Below are positions 1 to 7,143 of a stretch of 16,450 bases of DNA, piece after piece. Within the stretch, counting starts at the first letter, position 1, and every line of letters begins with the position of its first letter. A program made the translations under genes and the position numbers. The stretch lies in assembly GCA_947177115.1 (NCBI GenBank), contig CAMWTG010000026.1:1-16450 (forward strand), in the 5' to 3' direction. The DNA comes from an uncultured Clostridia bacterium. Lineage in GTDB: Bacteria; Bacillota; Clostridia; Oscillospirales; Oscillospiraceae. The notes below the pieces were generated by a model. It was not told the origin of the DNA, did not search any database, and saw only the letters and a program-made list of their open reading frames with translations.

Positions 1-1051
1 CAGCAAGCTCCTGCACAGAGCTGGCCTGCTCGGTTGCTCCCTGGGCAAGCGCCTGCGCACCATTGGATACCTGGTTTGCTCCGCTTGCGACCTGAGAGGA
101 GCTTTGACTGATCTGCAGCATGGTGTCATTGAGCTTCTCCGCGATGCCCCGGAACGAGACGAGCAGAGGATAGAAGCCGCCTGTATACTCTTCCTCGCAG
201 GCCGAATCCACCGTAAAATCTCCCGCAGCCATTTTCGCAAGGAATTTATTCTCATCATCAATAATAACCTGCAGCTTGCGAATCAATTTGCCTACCTGCG
301 CGGCGAGAACGCCCAGTTCATCCTTGGAGGTATAGGAGATTGCTACGTCCAGATCCCCCTCCGCCATTTTGGTGGCGGCCTTCTCGATTTCTGAAATAGG
401 GGTCTTGATCAGGCGTATAATCACAAATGAGAAGAATACTCCCGCCAGGATGATGGCAATCACAACCGCCGTCATGGTGAGGGTGGCGGTCACGTAAAGA
501 GAGGCGCTTTCCGCCGCCGCATCCTCGCTGCCCTGCGTATTATAGGTGATGATATCGTTGAAAGCGCTGTTTAAAGAATTGTAAAGATCAACGCATTCGC
601 CTTCCAGGATCGCGCGGGCCTCCTCAACGCTGCCCTGTTTGGCCAGCGCCATCATTCTTTCATCCGCCGCATTGTACTGCGTCCAGAGATTCAGCGCATT
701 ATTATAGAAGCCGCTTTCTTCTTCATCAATTAACGCGCCGTATGTGGCCAAGAGCGCGTCCATATTTGCTTTTTCGCTTTGGATGTACTGAAGACTGAAT
801 TCCTCCACATCAGCGGAAATTGCGGTGAGGTACCCTAATTCATTCAGACGGACATTGGATATGGTGGCGCTCAATTCTCTTGCCGTATCCACGCTGGGGA
901 GCCAGCTTGCCGCAATGTCGTTTGTCATGTCGTTCATCCGGCCCATGAGAAAGAATGACATCCCGCTGATAATCAGCATTCCAAGCAGCGCAACCCCTAT
1001 GAGGATATAGAGCTTCAGCCGGATTTTCAAATTTTTTATGTAGTCAATCAT
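1..1051 (-). CDS. Methyl-accepting chemotaxis protein, N-terminal part (runs off the left edge)
   Basis: The reading frame is open from the ATG at 1051 to the window edge, giving 350 residues with no stop. Seen: a short cytoplasmic start, a first membrane segment at about residues 14-36 (LYILIGVALLGMLIIS...), a helical extracellular region of about 150 residues, a second membrane segment at about 184-211, a HAMP-type linker at about 212-265 (KTPISEIEKAATKMAEGDL), and the beginning of the signalling coiled coil (GAQALAQGATEQASSVQEL). The periplasmic region looks like the four-helix-bundle ligand domain of MCPs. The kinase-contact hairpin and methylation sites lie mostly outside the window. Such receptors relay ligand binding to CheA/CheW, or sometimes to non-chemotactic kinases. 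The start is preceded by AAGGAGAT at good spacing. The base composition looks lower in GC than the liv genes. The ligand is unknown. Confidence 0.93.
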   Translation of the reverse strand, partial: MIDYIKNLKIRLKLYILIGVALLGMLIISGMSFFLMGRMNDMTNDIAASWLPSVDTARELSATISNVRLNELGYLTAISADVEEFSLQYIQSEKANMDALLATYGALIDEEESGFYNNALNLWTQYNAADERMMALAKQGSVEEARAILEGECVDLYNSLNSAFNDIITYNTQGSEDAAAESASLYVTATLTMTAVVIAIILAGVFFSFVIIRLIKTPISEIEKAATKMAEGDLDVAISYTSKDELGVLAAQVGKLIRKLQVIIDDENKFLAKMAAGDFTVDSACEEEYTGGFYPLLVSFRGIAEKLNDTMLQISQSSSQVASGANQVSNGAQALAQGATEQASSVQELA

Positions 1052-1131
1052 ATTCCCAATCTCCTTTTATATTTTATTGTCCGCAGCTGCCAGCCGCAAA
1101 AAAGACACGCGGCCGATACTGCTCCCATCAT

Positions 1132-1158
1132 ATATCGGAAAAATTTCTCGGTTTCATA
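1132..1158 (-). promoter_or_regulatory. Weak sigma-28-like promoter candidate for the MCP gene
   Basis: On the minus strand TCCGATAT (1139-1132) resembles the sigma-28/SigD -10 element GCCGATAT. A poor -35, TATG (1158-1155), lies 15 bases upstream. The position, about 80 bases before the MCP start, is right for a chemotaxis gene. The -35 match is only partial, so this is a tentative call. Confidence 0.3.
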
Positions 1159-1166
1159 AGTAATGG

Positions 1167-1213
1167 GCAAAGGTATTATTTCTGAAAATTTCATTCTGAA
1201 ATAGTACCTTTGC
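1167..1213. repeat. Large imperfect inverted repeat between liv terminator and MCP
   Basis: GCAAAGGTATTATTTC (1167-1182) and GAAATAGTACCTTTGC (1198-1213) are reverse complements except for one position, with a 15-base AT-rich spacer that is itself partly palindromic (TGAAAATTTCA). The dyad abuts the U-tract side of the liv terminator and lies upstream of the MCP promoter region. It could be a binding site, a hairpin or the remnant of a small element. No T-tract marks it as a simple terminator. The rest of the 1052-1369 gap holds only the MCP ribosome site and the liv terminator. Confidence 0.7.
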
Positions 1214-1215
1214 AG

Positions 1216-1249
1216 AAAAATTGGGGCAAGCGGTTTGACCGCTTGCCCC
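1216..1249 (-). terminator. Rho-independent terminator of the liv operon
   Basis: GGGGCAAGCGG (1223-1233) pairs perfectly with CCGCTTGCCCC (1239-1249) around a five-base loop. Read on the minus strand, the stem is followed by AATTTTT (1222-1216). It lies about 120 bases past the livF stop, in the direction of liv transcription. Confidence 0.88.
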
Positions 1250-1369
1250 GGCGCTGGAGAATGAAGCGTGATCATTTCATTTCTTGTAAACGAAATGCCC
1301 ACAATCAGTATACGAAAAAGCATTTTTCTTTAAAACTGTACCGGTTGTATAACCAGGCCCCCTGCCGGT

Positions 1370-2077
<708 letters not shown>

Positions 2078-2081
2078 GTCC

Positions 2082-2942
2082 TCATCCCTCCTTCTGCTTA
2101 CCAAGATAAGCCTCAATGACCGCCGGGTTAGCCTGGATATCGTCCGGGGTCCCCTTGGCAATGATCTTGCCGAAGTTCAGCACGCAGATGCCTTCGCAGA
2201 CGCCCATGACCAGATTCATGTCGTGCTCGATGAGCATAATAGCGATCTGGAAGGTATCTCGGATCTTCCGGATGTTGTTCATCAGCTCCGCCGTCTCCGA
2301 CGGATTCATGCCCGCCGCCGGCTCGTCCAGCAGCAGCAGGCTGGGCTTCGTAGCCAAGGCCCGGACGATCTCCAGCCGCCGCTGTGCGCCGTAAGGCAGG
2401 GACCCCGCCTGGTAGTCCGCCATATCCTGCATGTCGAAGATGCTCAGCAGCTCCAGCGCCTTCTCATGGGCCTCCCTCTCCTTTTTCCAGTAGGAGGGCA
2501 GGCGGAGGATGCCGGAAACAGCGTTATACTTGGTGTGCTCATGGAGCCCCACCTTCACGTTCTCTTCCACCGTCAGATTGCCGAAGAGCCGGATGTTCTG
2601 GAAGGTACGGGCCACGCCCATATGGCTGACCTGGATGGTGTTCTTGCCCGCCGTGTCCCGCCCATCGATCATGACGGTGCCCCGGGTAGGCTGGTATACC
2701 TTGGTCAGCAGATTGAACACGGTGGTCTTCCCCGCGCCGTTGGGCCCGATCAGCCCCGCGATCTCCGTGCGCCCGATGGCCATGTTGAAGTCGTCCACCG
2801 CCGTCAGCCCGCCGAAATCGATACCCAGATGACGGCACTCCAGAATGGGCCGCTTGTCCACGTCCCGCTCGGGGATGATGTTGGTGCTGGGGACCGGCAC
2901 CAGCTTGGGCTTTGGGTAGTTGTTTTTCTTCTGCTCGCTCAT
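2082..2942 (-). CDS. livG: Branched-chain amino-acid ABC transporter, ATP-binding protein LivG
   Basis: The product is 286 residues, partner ATPase of LivF. Seen: Walker A GPNGAGKT at about 66-73, Q-loop glutamine near 115, the LivG-type relaxed signature LPYGAQRRLEI at about 182-192, Walker B LLLLDEP around 206, and the switch histidine in IEHDMNL near 240. The nucleotide-binding fold starts only at about residue 33 (ILECRHLGIDFGG). The preceding proline- and lysine-rich tail (MSEQKKNNYPKPKLVPVP) makes it longer than the E. coli protein. The ATG overlaps the livM stop by four bases (ATGA), and GGAGGG inside the end of livM serves as its ribosome site, so the start and tail look genuine. Function is assigned by family and context; the exact substrate is not shown by the sequence. 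Confidence 0.96.
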   Translation of the reverse strand: MSEQKKNNYPKPKLVPVPSTNIIPERDVDKRPILECRHLGIDFGGLTAVDDFNMAIGRTEIAGLIGPNGAGKTTVFNLLTKVYQPTRGTVMIDGRDTAGKNTIQVSHMGVARTFQNIRLFGNLTVEENVKVGLHEHTKYNAVSGILRLPSYWKKEREAHEKALELLSIFDMQDMADYQAGSLPYGAQRRLEIVRALATKPSLLLLDEPAAGMNPSETAELMNNIRKIRDTFQIAIMLIEHDMNLVMGVCEGICVLNFGKIIAKGTPDDIQANPAVIEAYLGKQKEG

Positions 2943-4000
2943 GCGCCGGCGCCCTCCTTCTTCTTTTTGCTTTTCTTAAGCAGGGACCCGAAAAAGGTCT
3001 TCATCGTGGGGTTGTTGGTGACCAGCATCACCAGAATCAGGATAATGGCGTAGATCAGCATCCGGTACTCAGCGATATCAAAGCTGCGCAGCAGCTCCGG
3101 CAGGACGTACAGCAGGGCGGCGGCGATCATGGAGCCCCGGATGGAGCCCAGTCCGCCCAGCACCACGAACACCAGCACCAGGATGGAGGTGTTGAAGTCG
3201 AACTTGCTGGCAACGGTAGAGGAGTAGTTCAGCCCGAACAGCGCCCCCGCCGCCCCCGCCAGCGCAGCGGAGATCACGAAGGCCATCAGCTTGTACTTAG
3301 TAACATTAATGCCCACGCTCTCGGCGGCGATGCGGTTGTCCCGCAGGGCCATGATGGCCCGGCCCGCCCGGCTGCTCACCAGGTTCTGCACCACCAGCAG
3401 CGTCACAAGGATCAGGATAAATCCGGCGGTGAAGCTTGCCAGCTTGGTCACGCCCACCGCGCCCATGGGCCCCTTGATGATGGCAACGCCGTCATCGGCC
3501 AGAACAAAGCGGTCCGAACTGGCGGCCACATGGATGCCGGTTTCGTCCACGCCCACATAGAGCACCATGATAATGTTCTTGATAATCTGCCCGAAGGCCA
3601 GCGTAACGATCGCCAGATAGTCGCCCTGAAGCCGCAGCACCGGCACGCCTACGATCGCGCCGCCCAGCGCCCCCGCCAGCGCGCCAATGGCCATGGACGC
3701 CGCCAGGCGCAGCGGGATAAAGGGGATCGCCTCCTGGAGCATGATGGAGGCCACGATGCCGGAGAACGCGCCCAGGCTCATAAAGCCCGCATGTCCCAGG
3801 CTCAGCTCGCCCAGGATCCCCACCGTCAGGTTCAGAGAAACCGCCATGACTACATAGCAGCAGGCGGGCACCAGCAGGCTCTGGAGGGAATTGGACACCA
3901 TGCCGCCGCCGATCATGGCCCGGATGACCACATAGGCCGCGACCACAATGCCGTAGTTGATAAACCCGTTCAGGGAGTTCTTGTTCACTTTCTTTTTCAT
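2939..4000 (-). CDS. livM: Branched-chain amino-acid ABC transporter, permease LivM
   Basis: The product is 353 residues, a polytopic membrane protein that forms the translocation path together with LivH. Seen: a lysine-rich start, then repeated hydrophobic segments, and the permease-family stretch LNLTVGILGELSLGHAGF at about 56-73, which is diagnostic of the LivM branch. A cytoplasmic section with REL-type contacts to the ATPases follows, around SSRAGRAIMALRDNRIAAES. The C-terminus is a lysine run (LLKKSKKKKEGAGA) predicted to be cytoplasmic. It starts seven bases after livH ends and overlaps livG by four bases, consistent with one transcript. The length is normal and I see no damage. Confidence 0.96.
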   Translation of the reverse strand: MKKKVNKNSLNGFINYGIVVAAYVVIRAMIGGGMVSNSLQSLLVPACCYVVMAVSLNLTVGILGELSLGHAGFMSLGAFSGIVASIMLQEAIPFIPLRLAASMAIGALAGALGGAIVGVPVLRLQGDYLAIVTLAFGQIIKNIIMVLYVGVDETGIHVAASSDRFVLADDGVAIIKGPMGAVGVTKLASFTAGFILILVTLLVVQNLVSSRAGRAIMALRDNRIAAESVGINVTKYKLMAFVISAALAGAAGALFGLNYSSTVASKFDFNTSILVLVFVVLGGLGSIRGSMIAAALLYVLPELLRSFDIAEYRMLIYAIILILVMLVTNNPTMKTFFGSLLKKSKKKKEGAGA

Positions 4001-4007
4001 TGCCGCC

Positions 4008-4886
4008 TCACACTTTCTCGGGCACGTACTTGCCCATCAGTCCGGCGGGCTTCACCAGCAGCACGATAATGAGCACCGCGAAAACCACCGCATCGGAGAG
4101 GTCTGTGGAGATGTAGGCTTTGCCGAAGGTCTCGATGATCCCCAGCAGAATGCCGCCCAGCAGGGCCCCGGGGATGGAACCGATACCGCCGAACACCGCG
4201 GCGGTAAAGGCGCGGATGCCGGGCATGGAGCCGGTCGTAGGCGAAAGCACAGGATATGCCGAGCACATCAGCACACCGGCAATAGCCGCCAGCGCGGAGC
4301 CGATGGCGAAGGTCATGGAGATGGTGGCGTCTACGTTGATGCCCATCAGCTGGGCGGCGGCCTTGTCCTCGGAGCAGGCCCGCATGGTCTTGCCCATCTT
4401 GGTACGGGTGGTAAAGAGCGTCAGCCCGATCATCACCACGATACAGCAGACCACCGACAGGATGGCCACATAGGAGATGCTCAGCTGCTCAGGCACCAGC
4501 ACCAGGGTCCCGTTCACAATAGGGGTAAAGGTCTTGGTCGCCGCGCCCCAGAGGATCTGGGCGCCATTCTGCAGGAAGTAGCTGACGCCGATGGCGGTGA
4601 TCAGCACCGCCAAAGACGGGGCCTGCCGCAGCGGCTTATAGGCCAGGCGCTCGATCACGATGCCCAGCGCCGTACACACCACCACGGCCAGCAGCACCCC
4701 CGCGATGGCGGGGAGTTCGAAGCGTCCCATGGCAAAGAACGCCATATAAGCGCCCACCATGATGACATCGCCGTGGGCAAAATTCAGCATCTTGGCGATG
4801 CCGTACACCATGGTATAGCCCAGCGCGATGATCGCGTAGATGCTGCCCAGGCTGATCCCGGTGATCACGTTGTTCAAAAACGACAT
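4008..4886 (-). CDS. livH: Branched-chain amino-acid ABC transporter, permease LivH
   Basis: The product is 292 residues, the first membrane subunit of the importer. Seen: an N-terminal MSFLNNVITGISLGSIYA followed by the family stretch ALGYTMVYGIAKMLNFAHGD at about 22-41, and a late TGSMPGIRAFTAAVFGGIGS segment typical of LivH. About eight hydrophobic segments are present. A longer in-frame start exists 25 codons upstream, but those residues are charged and unlike the family. The ATG at 4886 has AGAGGT upstream and is preferred. The gene follows livJ after a 282-base gap that contains a terminator-like hairpin, so it is probably expressed by readthrough from the livJ promoter or from a weak internal promoter I could not identify. 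Confidence 0.95.
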   Translation of the reverse strand: MSFLNNVITGISLGSIYAIIALGYTMVYGIAKMLNFAHGDVIMVGAYMAFFAMGRFELPAIAGVLLAVVVCTALGIVIERLAYKPLRQAPSLAVLITAIGVSYFLQNGAQILWGAATKTFTPIVNGTLVLVPEQLSISYVAILSVVCCIVVMIGLTLFTTRTKMGKTMRACSEDKAAAQLMGINVDATISMTFAIGSALAAIAGVLMCSAYPVLSPTTGSMPGIRAFTAAVFGGIGSIPGALLGGILLGIIETFGKAYISTDLSDAVVFAVLIIVLLVKPAGLMGKYVPEKV

Positions 4887-4999
4887 ATATATACCTCTAA
4901 GTTGTCTCGTATTCCCTCTTCTTTTCTCTGGGGGGCGTTCCTGAAAACAGGACGCGGCCATGGCGGAAAGAGGTCTTTTTCCCCCTTCACCATGGCCGG

Positions 5000-5035
5000 A
5001 AAAAAGGGCCGCCGGACCGCTCCGGCAGCCCTTTT
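5000..5035 (-). terminator. Intercistronic terminator/attenuator between livJ and livH
   Basis: AAAAGGGC-GCCGGA (5002-5016) pairs with TCCGGC-GCCCTTTT (5021-5035) with one internal mismatch and a CCGC loop. On the minus strand the stem is followed by six T residues (5005-5000). It lies inside the liv transcription unit, so it should act as a partial terminator giving more livJ than livHMGF message, as is known for binding-protein genes of ABC importers. The rest of the 4887-5168 gap holds the livH ribosome site and the repeat at 5115-5168. Confidence 0.8.
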
Positions 5036-5065
5036 CCGGGGTTGGAAGTTATAGTGCTGTTTTAC

Positions 5066-5168
5066 AAACCGCAGCTTTCGTCACCGTGCGGATATCTGCG
5101 TCCCGCAGGGCAGCTAAGAGCGTAAGCAAAATTCTTTTTGCTTACTTTTTCTTCTAAGAAAAAGTAAG
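5066..5168. repeat. Dispersed-repeat-like element with overlapping hairpins after livJ
   Basis: Directly after the livJ stop codon lies a 13-bp perfect inverted repeat, CTTACTTTTTCTT (5141-5153) and AAGAAAAAGTAAG (5156-5168). A second stem, GTAAGCAAAA (5122-5131) with TTTTGCTTAC (5136-5145), uses the same CTTAC, so the two hairpins exclude each other. TAAGAGCG (5115-5122), a 15-base core (5135-5149) and AAACCGCAG (5066-5074) recur in the same order upstream of serA (11297-11331). This suggests copies of one intergenic repeat family, here in the minus-strand 3' end of livJ. Confidence 0.7.
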
Positions 5169-6392
5169 TTACTGGGTGACGTACGCGCCGTTTTCGACCT
5201 TGACCACAACGGGGTCCTTGGAGACCTCGCCGTTGGTGAGCCAGCTCATGCCGGAACCGGTCAGGCCGTCCACGGAGAAGCTGCCGCCGGTGAAGACGGC
5301 GATCAGCGCATCGCACAGCTCCTCGTTGCTCATGCTGCCCACGCCCTCGATCTGGCAGCAGGCCTCGTAAATGGCGTACATGCAGTCATAGCCATCGGCG
5401 GCAAACTGGTTGGGGAGGATGCCGTGGTCCGCCTGATACTTCTCAACGAAGCTGACGGTGCGGTCATCGGTACCGGAGGCGTTGAAGGGGGTCATCAGCA
5501 GCAGGCCCTCGGCCAGGGACTTGTCAAAGCCCTCCATGTCCAGCATACCGTCCATGCCGTCCGCGCCGAAGAAGGTGGGGGCATAGTCCATCTGCTTGGC
5601 CTGGTTCAGGATCAGGGAAGCGGGGGTGTAATAAATGGGCAGGAACACCAGGTCGGCGCCGGCGTCCTTGCAGGCGTTCAGCTGCACGGTGTAGTCGGTG
5701 GTGGTATCCTCGGGATAGGTCTGGGTAGCCACGATCTCCAGTCCCAGTTCCCCGGCCTTGGCGATAAAGGCATCCGCAATACCGGAGGAATACTGGTCGC
5801 CGTTATTATAAATGACGGCATACTTGGTGCCCAGGCCGTTGTCCTTCAGGTAGTTGGCCGCAGCCGTACCCTGGCCGGGGTCGGTGAAGCACATCTGGAA
5901 GACGTTGTCCTTACCATCGGTAACATCGGTGGAGGAGGCGGAGGGGGTAAGCTGGAAATAGCGGTCGGCATAGGTCTCGGAGGCCACGGTCACGCAGGGC
6001 GTGGTGGTGGTGCAGCCGTAGATCACGTTGGCGCCCCAGTCCTTCAGGTTGTTGTAGGCGGACACGGCGGTGTCGGACACGCCGGTATCATCCTGGAAGT
6101 TGTATTCCAGCTTCACGGGGCCGTTCAGGGCGTTGATCTCGTCAACGGCGATCTGAGCGCCCCACTGGGTGGCGGTGCCGTACTGGGCCAGGTCGCCGGT
6201 GATGGGGCCGATGCCGCCGATCTTGATGGTGACGGCCTCGCCGGAGGACTGGGCGTCATCGCCGGGGGTCTGGGCATCGCTCTGGGTATTGTCCGCGGGG
6301 GCGGAATTGTCGTTCTGGCTGTCATTGCCGCCGCAGGCCGCGAGGGCCAGGGTCATGGCAAGGGCCAGAAGCAGTGCAAGAAACTTCTTCAT
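5169..6392 (-). CDS. livJ: Branched-chain amino-acid type substrate-binding lipoprotein LivJ
   Basis: The product is 407 residues, the extracellular substrate-binding subunit of the liv importer. Seen: a lysine start, hydrophobic core and lipobox LAAC with cysteine at residue 20, so it is lipid-anchored to the membrane surface. A low-complexity Asn/Asp/Ser/Gln linker follows to about residue 53, then a Peripla_BP_6 fold beginning VTIKIGGIGPITGDLAQYG and continuing through the family stretch QIAVDEINALNG. The two-lobed domain runs to the end, and the length is normal for a Gram-positive member. Leucine, isoleucine and valine are the family default, but related proteins bind other amino acids or amides. 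Its own promoter lies upstream, AAGGAG precedes the ATG, and it heads livJHMGF. Confidence 0.94.
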   Translation of the reverse strand: MKKFLALLLALAMTLALAACGGNDSQNDNSAPADNTQSDAQTPGDDAQSSGEAVTIKIGGIGPITGDLAQYGTATQWGAQIAVDEINALNGPVKLEYNFQDDTGVSDTAVSAYNNLKDWGANVIYGCTTTTPCVTVASETYADRYFQLTPSASSTDVTDGKDNVFQMCFTDPGQGTAAANYLKDNGLGTKYAVIYNNGDQYSSGIADAFIAKAGELGLEIVATQTYPEDTTTDYTVQLNACKDAGADLVFLPIYYTPASLILNQAKQMDYAPTFFGADGMDGMLDMEGFDKSLAEGLLLMTPFNASGTDDRTVSFVEKYQADHGILPNQFAADGYDCMYAIYEACCQIEGVGSMSNEELCDALIAVFTGGSFSVDGLTGSGMSWLTNGEVSKDPVVVKVENGAYVTQ

Positions 6393-6461
6393 GATCCATA
6401 CTCCTTTAGTTTGGTGATTTTTTGATCTTATATCCTATCTTTTCTCAGGATAAGCAGGTCC

Positions 6462-6490
6462 ATGATAAAACCTAATCACCGGATTGTCAA
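6462..6490 (-). promoter_or_regulatory. Sigma-70 type promoter of livJ
   Basis: On the minus strand TTGACA (6490-6485) is followed after exactly 17 bases by TATCAT (6467-6462). Transcription would start near 6455, leaving a leader of about 60 bases before the livJ ATG, with AAGGAG near its end. No riboswitch-sized structure fits in this leader. Confidence 0.75.
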
Positions 6491-6686
6491 CTGTCATTCC
6501 ATACACAATTTATTCACAAACAAACCGCTTGTTTTATTGCCATTCCACACAAAAGCGGGAAAAATCCATCCAAACCGGCGAAATTTTCCCGATCCCCGGC
6601 GGAAGTTTTTTGATCCTGTTATGAAAATTCTTCATATTATTGACAGCTTTGGTCATGCCTGTGTCAGGCCGCCTCCGAAACTTTTA

Positions 6687-6736
6687 GTTGACAAATGTAG
6701 ACCGCCATGCTATGCTTTGTTTGACAAGTGTAAACC
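6687..6736 (+). promoter_or_regulatory. blaI promoter with two BlaI-type operators
   Basis: TTGACA (6688-6693) and TATGCT (6711-6716) are spaced by 17 bases. A 16-base motif of the form TTGACAA-R-TGTA-R-ACC occurs at 6688-6703 and 6721-6736 with two differences. Each contains the core ACA-N2-TGT of known BlaI/MecI operators (TACA-N2-TGTA). The first covers the -35 box and the second covers the start point. The 33-base offset is about three helical turns, so two dimers would bind the same face. Autorepression by the adjacent BlaI is the natural reading. The rest of the 6393-6759 gap holds the livJ promoter and AT-rich sequence with nothing I recognise. Confidence 0.82.
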
Positions 6737-6759
6737 AACCAGTGAAAGGAGCGGATCCT

Positions 6760-7143
6760 ATGGAGAGACCGGTTTCCCTGTCCGCCGGGGAGTGGCGGAT
6801 CATGGAGCATCTGTGGGAGAATTTTCCCAGGACGCTGACGGAGCTTGTGCGGGAATTGTCCCCCGGCACCGGATGGAGCAAGTCCACGATCGTAACAATG
6901 GTTGGCCGTCTGGAGGCCAAGGGCGCGGTAACTTATACCGAGCGGGGCCGGGCGCGGCAGTACGAGCCCGCTATACCCCGGGAGCAGGCAGCGCTGGTGG
7001 AGACCGAATCCCTGCTGCGGCGGGTGTACCGGGGCAGTGTGGGGATGATGGTCAACACCCTGGCGGACGGCCGGGGGCTCAGCGACCGGGATATCGAGGA
7101 GCTGTCCGCCGTGCTGGAAAAGGCAAGGAGGGATCGTAAATGA
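6760..7143 (+). CDS. blaI: BlaI/MecI family transcriptional repressor
   Basis: The product is 127 residues, the usual BlaI length. Seen: a winged-helix DNA-binding domain at about 6-75 (LSAGEWRIMEHLWENFPRTL, then WSKSTIVTMVGRLEAKGAV and the wing YTERGRARQYEP), followed by a helical dimerisation region. In the family this repressor is inactivated when its partner M56 protease is triggered. The segment GMMVNTLA near 95-102 occupies the position of the family's cleavage region, though the residues differ from the staphylococcal Asn-Phe site. The ATG at 6760 has AAGGAG upstream. An earlier in-frame ATG lies inside the first operator and is rejected. It overlaps the protease gene by four bases (ATGA) and is preceded by tandem operators, so autoregulation is likely. 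The controlled target beyond its own operon is not visible here. Confidence 0.93.
   Translation: MERPVSLSAGEWRIMEHLWENFPRTLTELVRELSPGTGWSKSTIVTMVGRLEAKGAVTYTERGRARQYEPAIPREQAALVETESLLRRVYRGSVGMMVNTLADGRGLSDRDIEELSAVLEKARRDRK

Noticed and set aside
2912..5054. Long plus-strand open frames opposite livM and livH (for example 2912-4069 and 3957-5054)
   Set aside because: They are antisense to clear transporter genes, are rich in His/Gln/Gly/Asp without any fold, and lack ribosome sites; typical of GC-rich antisense frames.
6493..6555. Imperfect direct repeat CATTCCA-Y-ACA in the livJ-blaI gap
   Set aside because: Short, imperfect and AT-rich with no relation to either promoter; likely chance.
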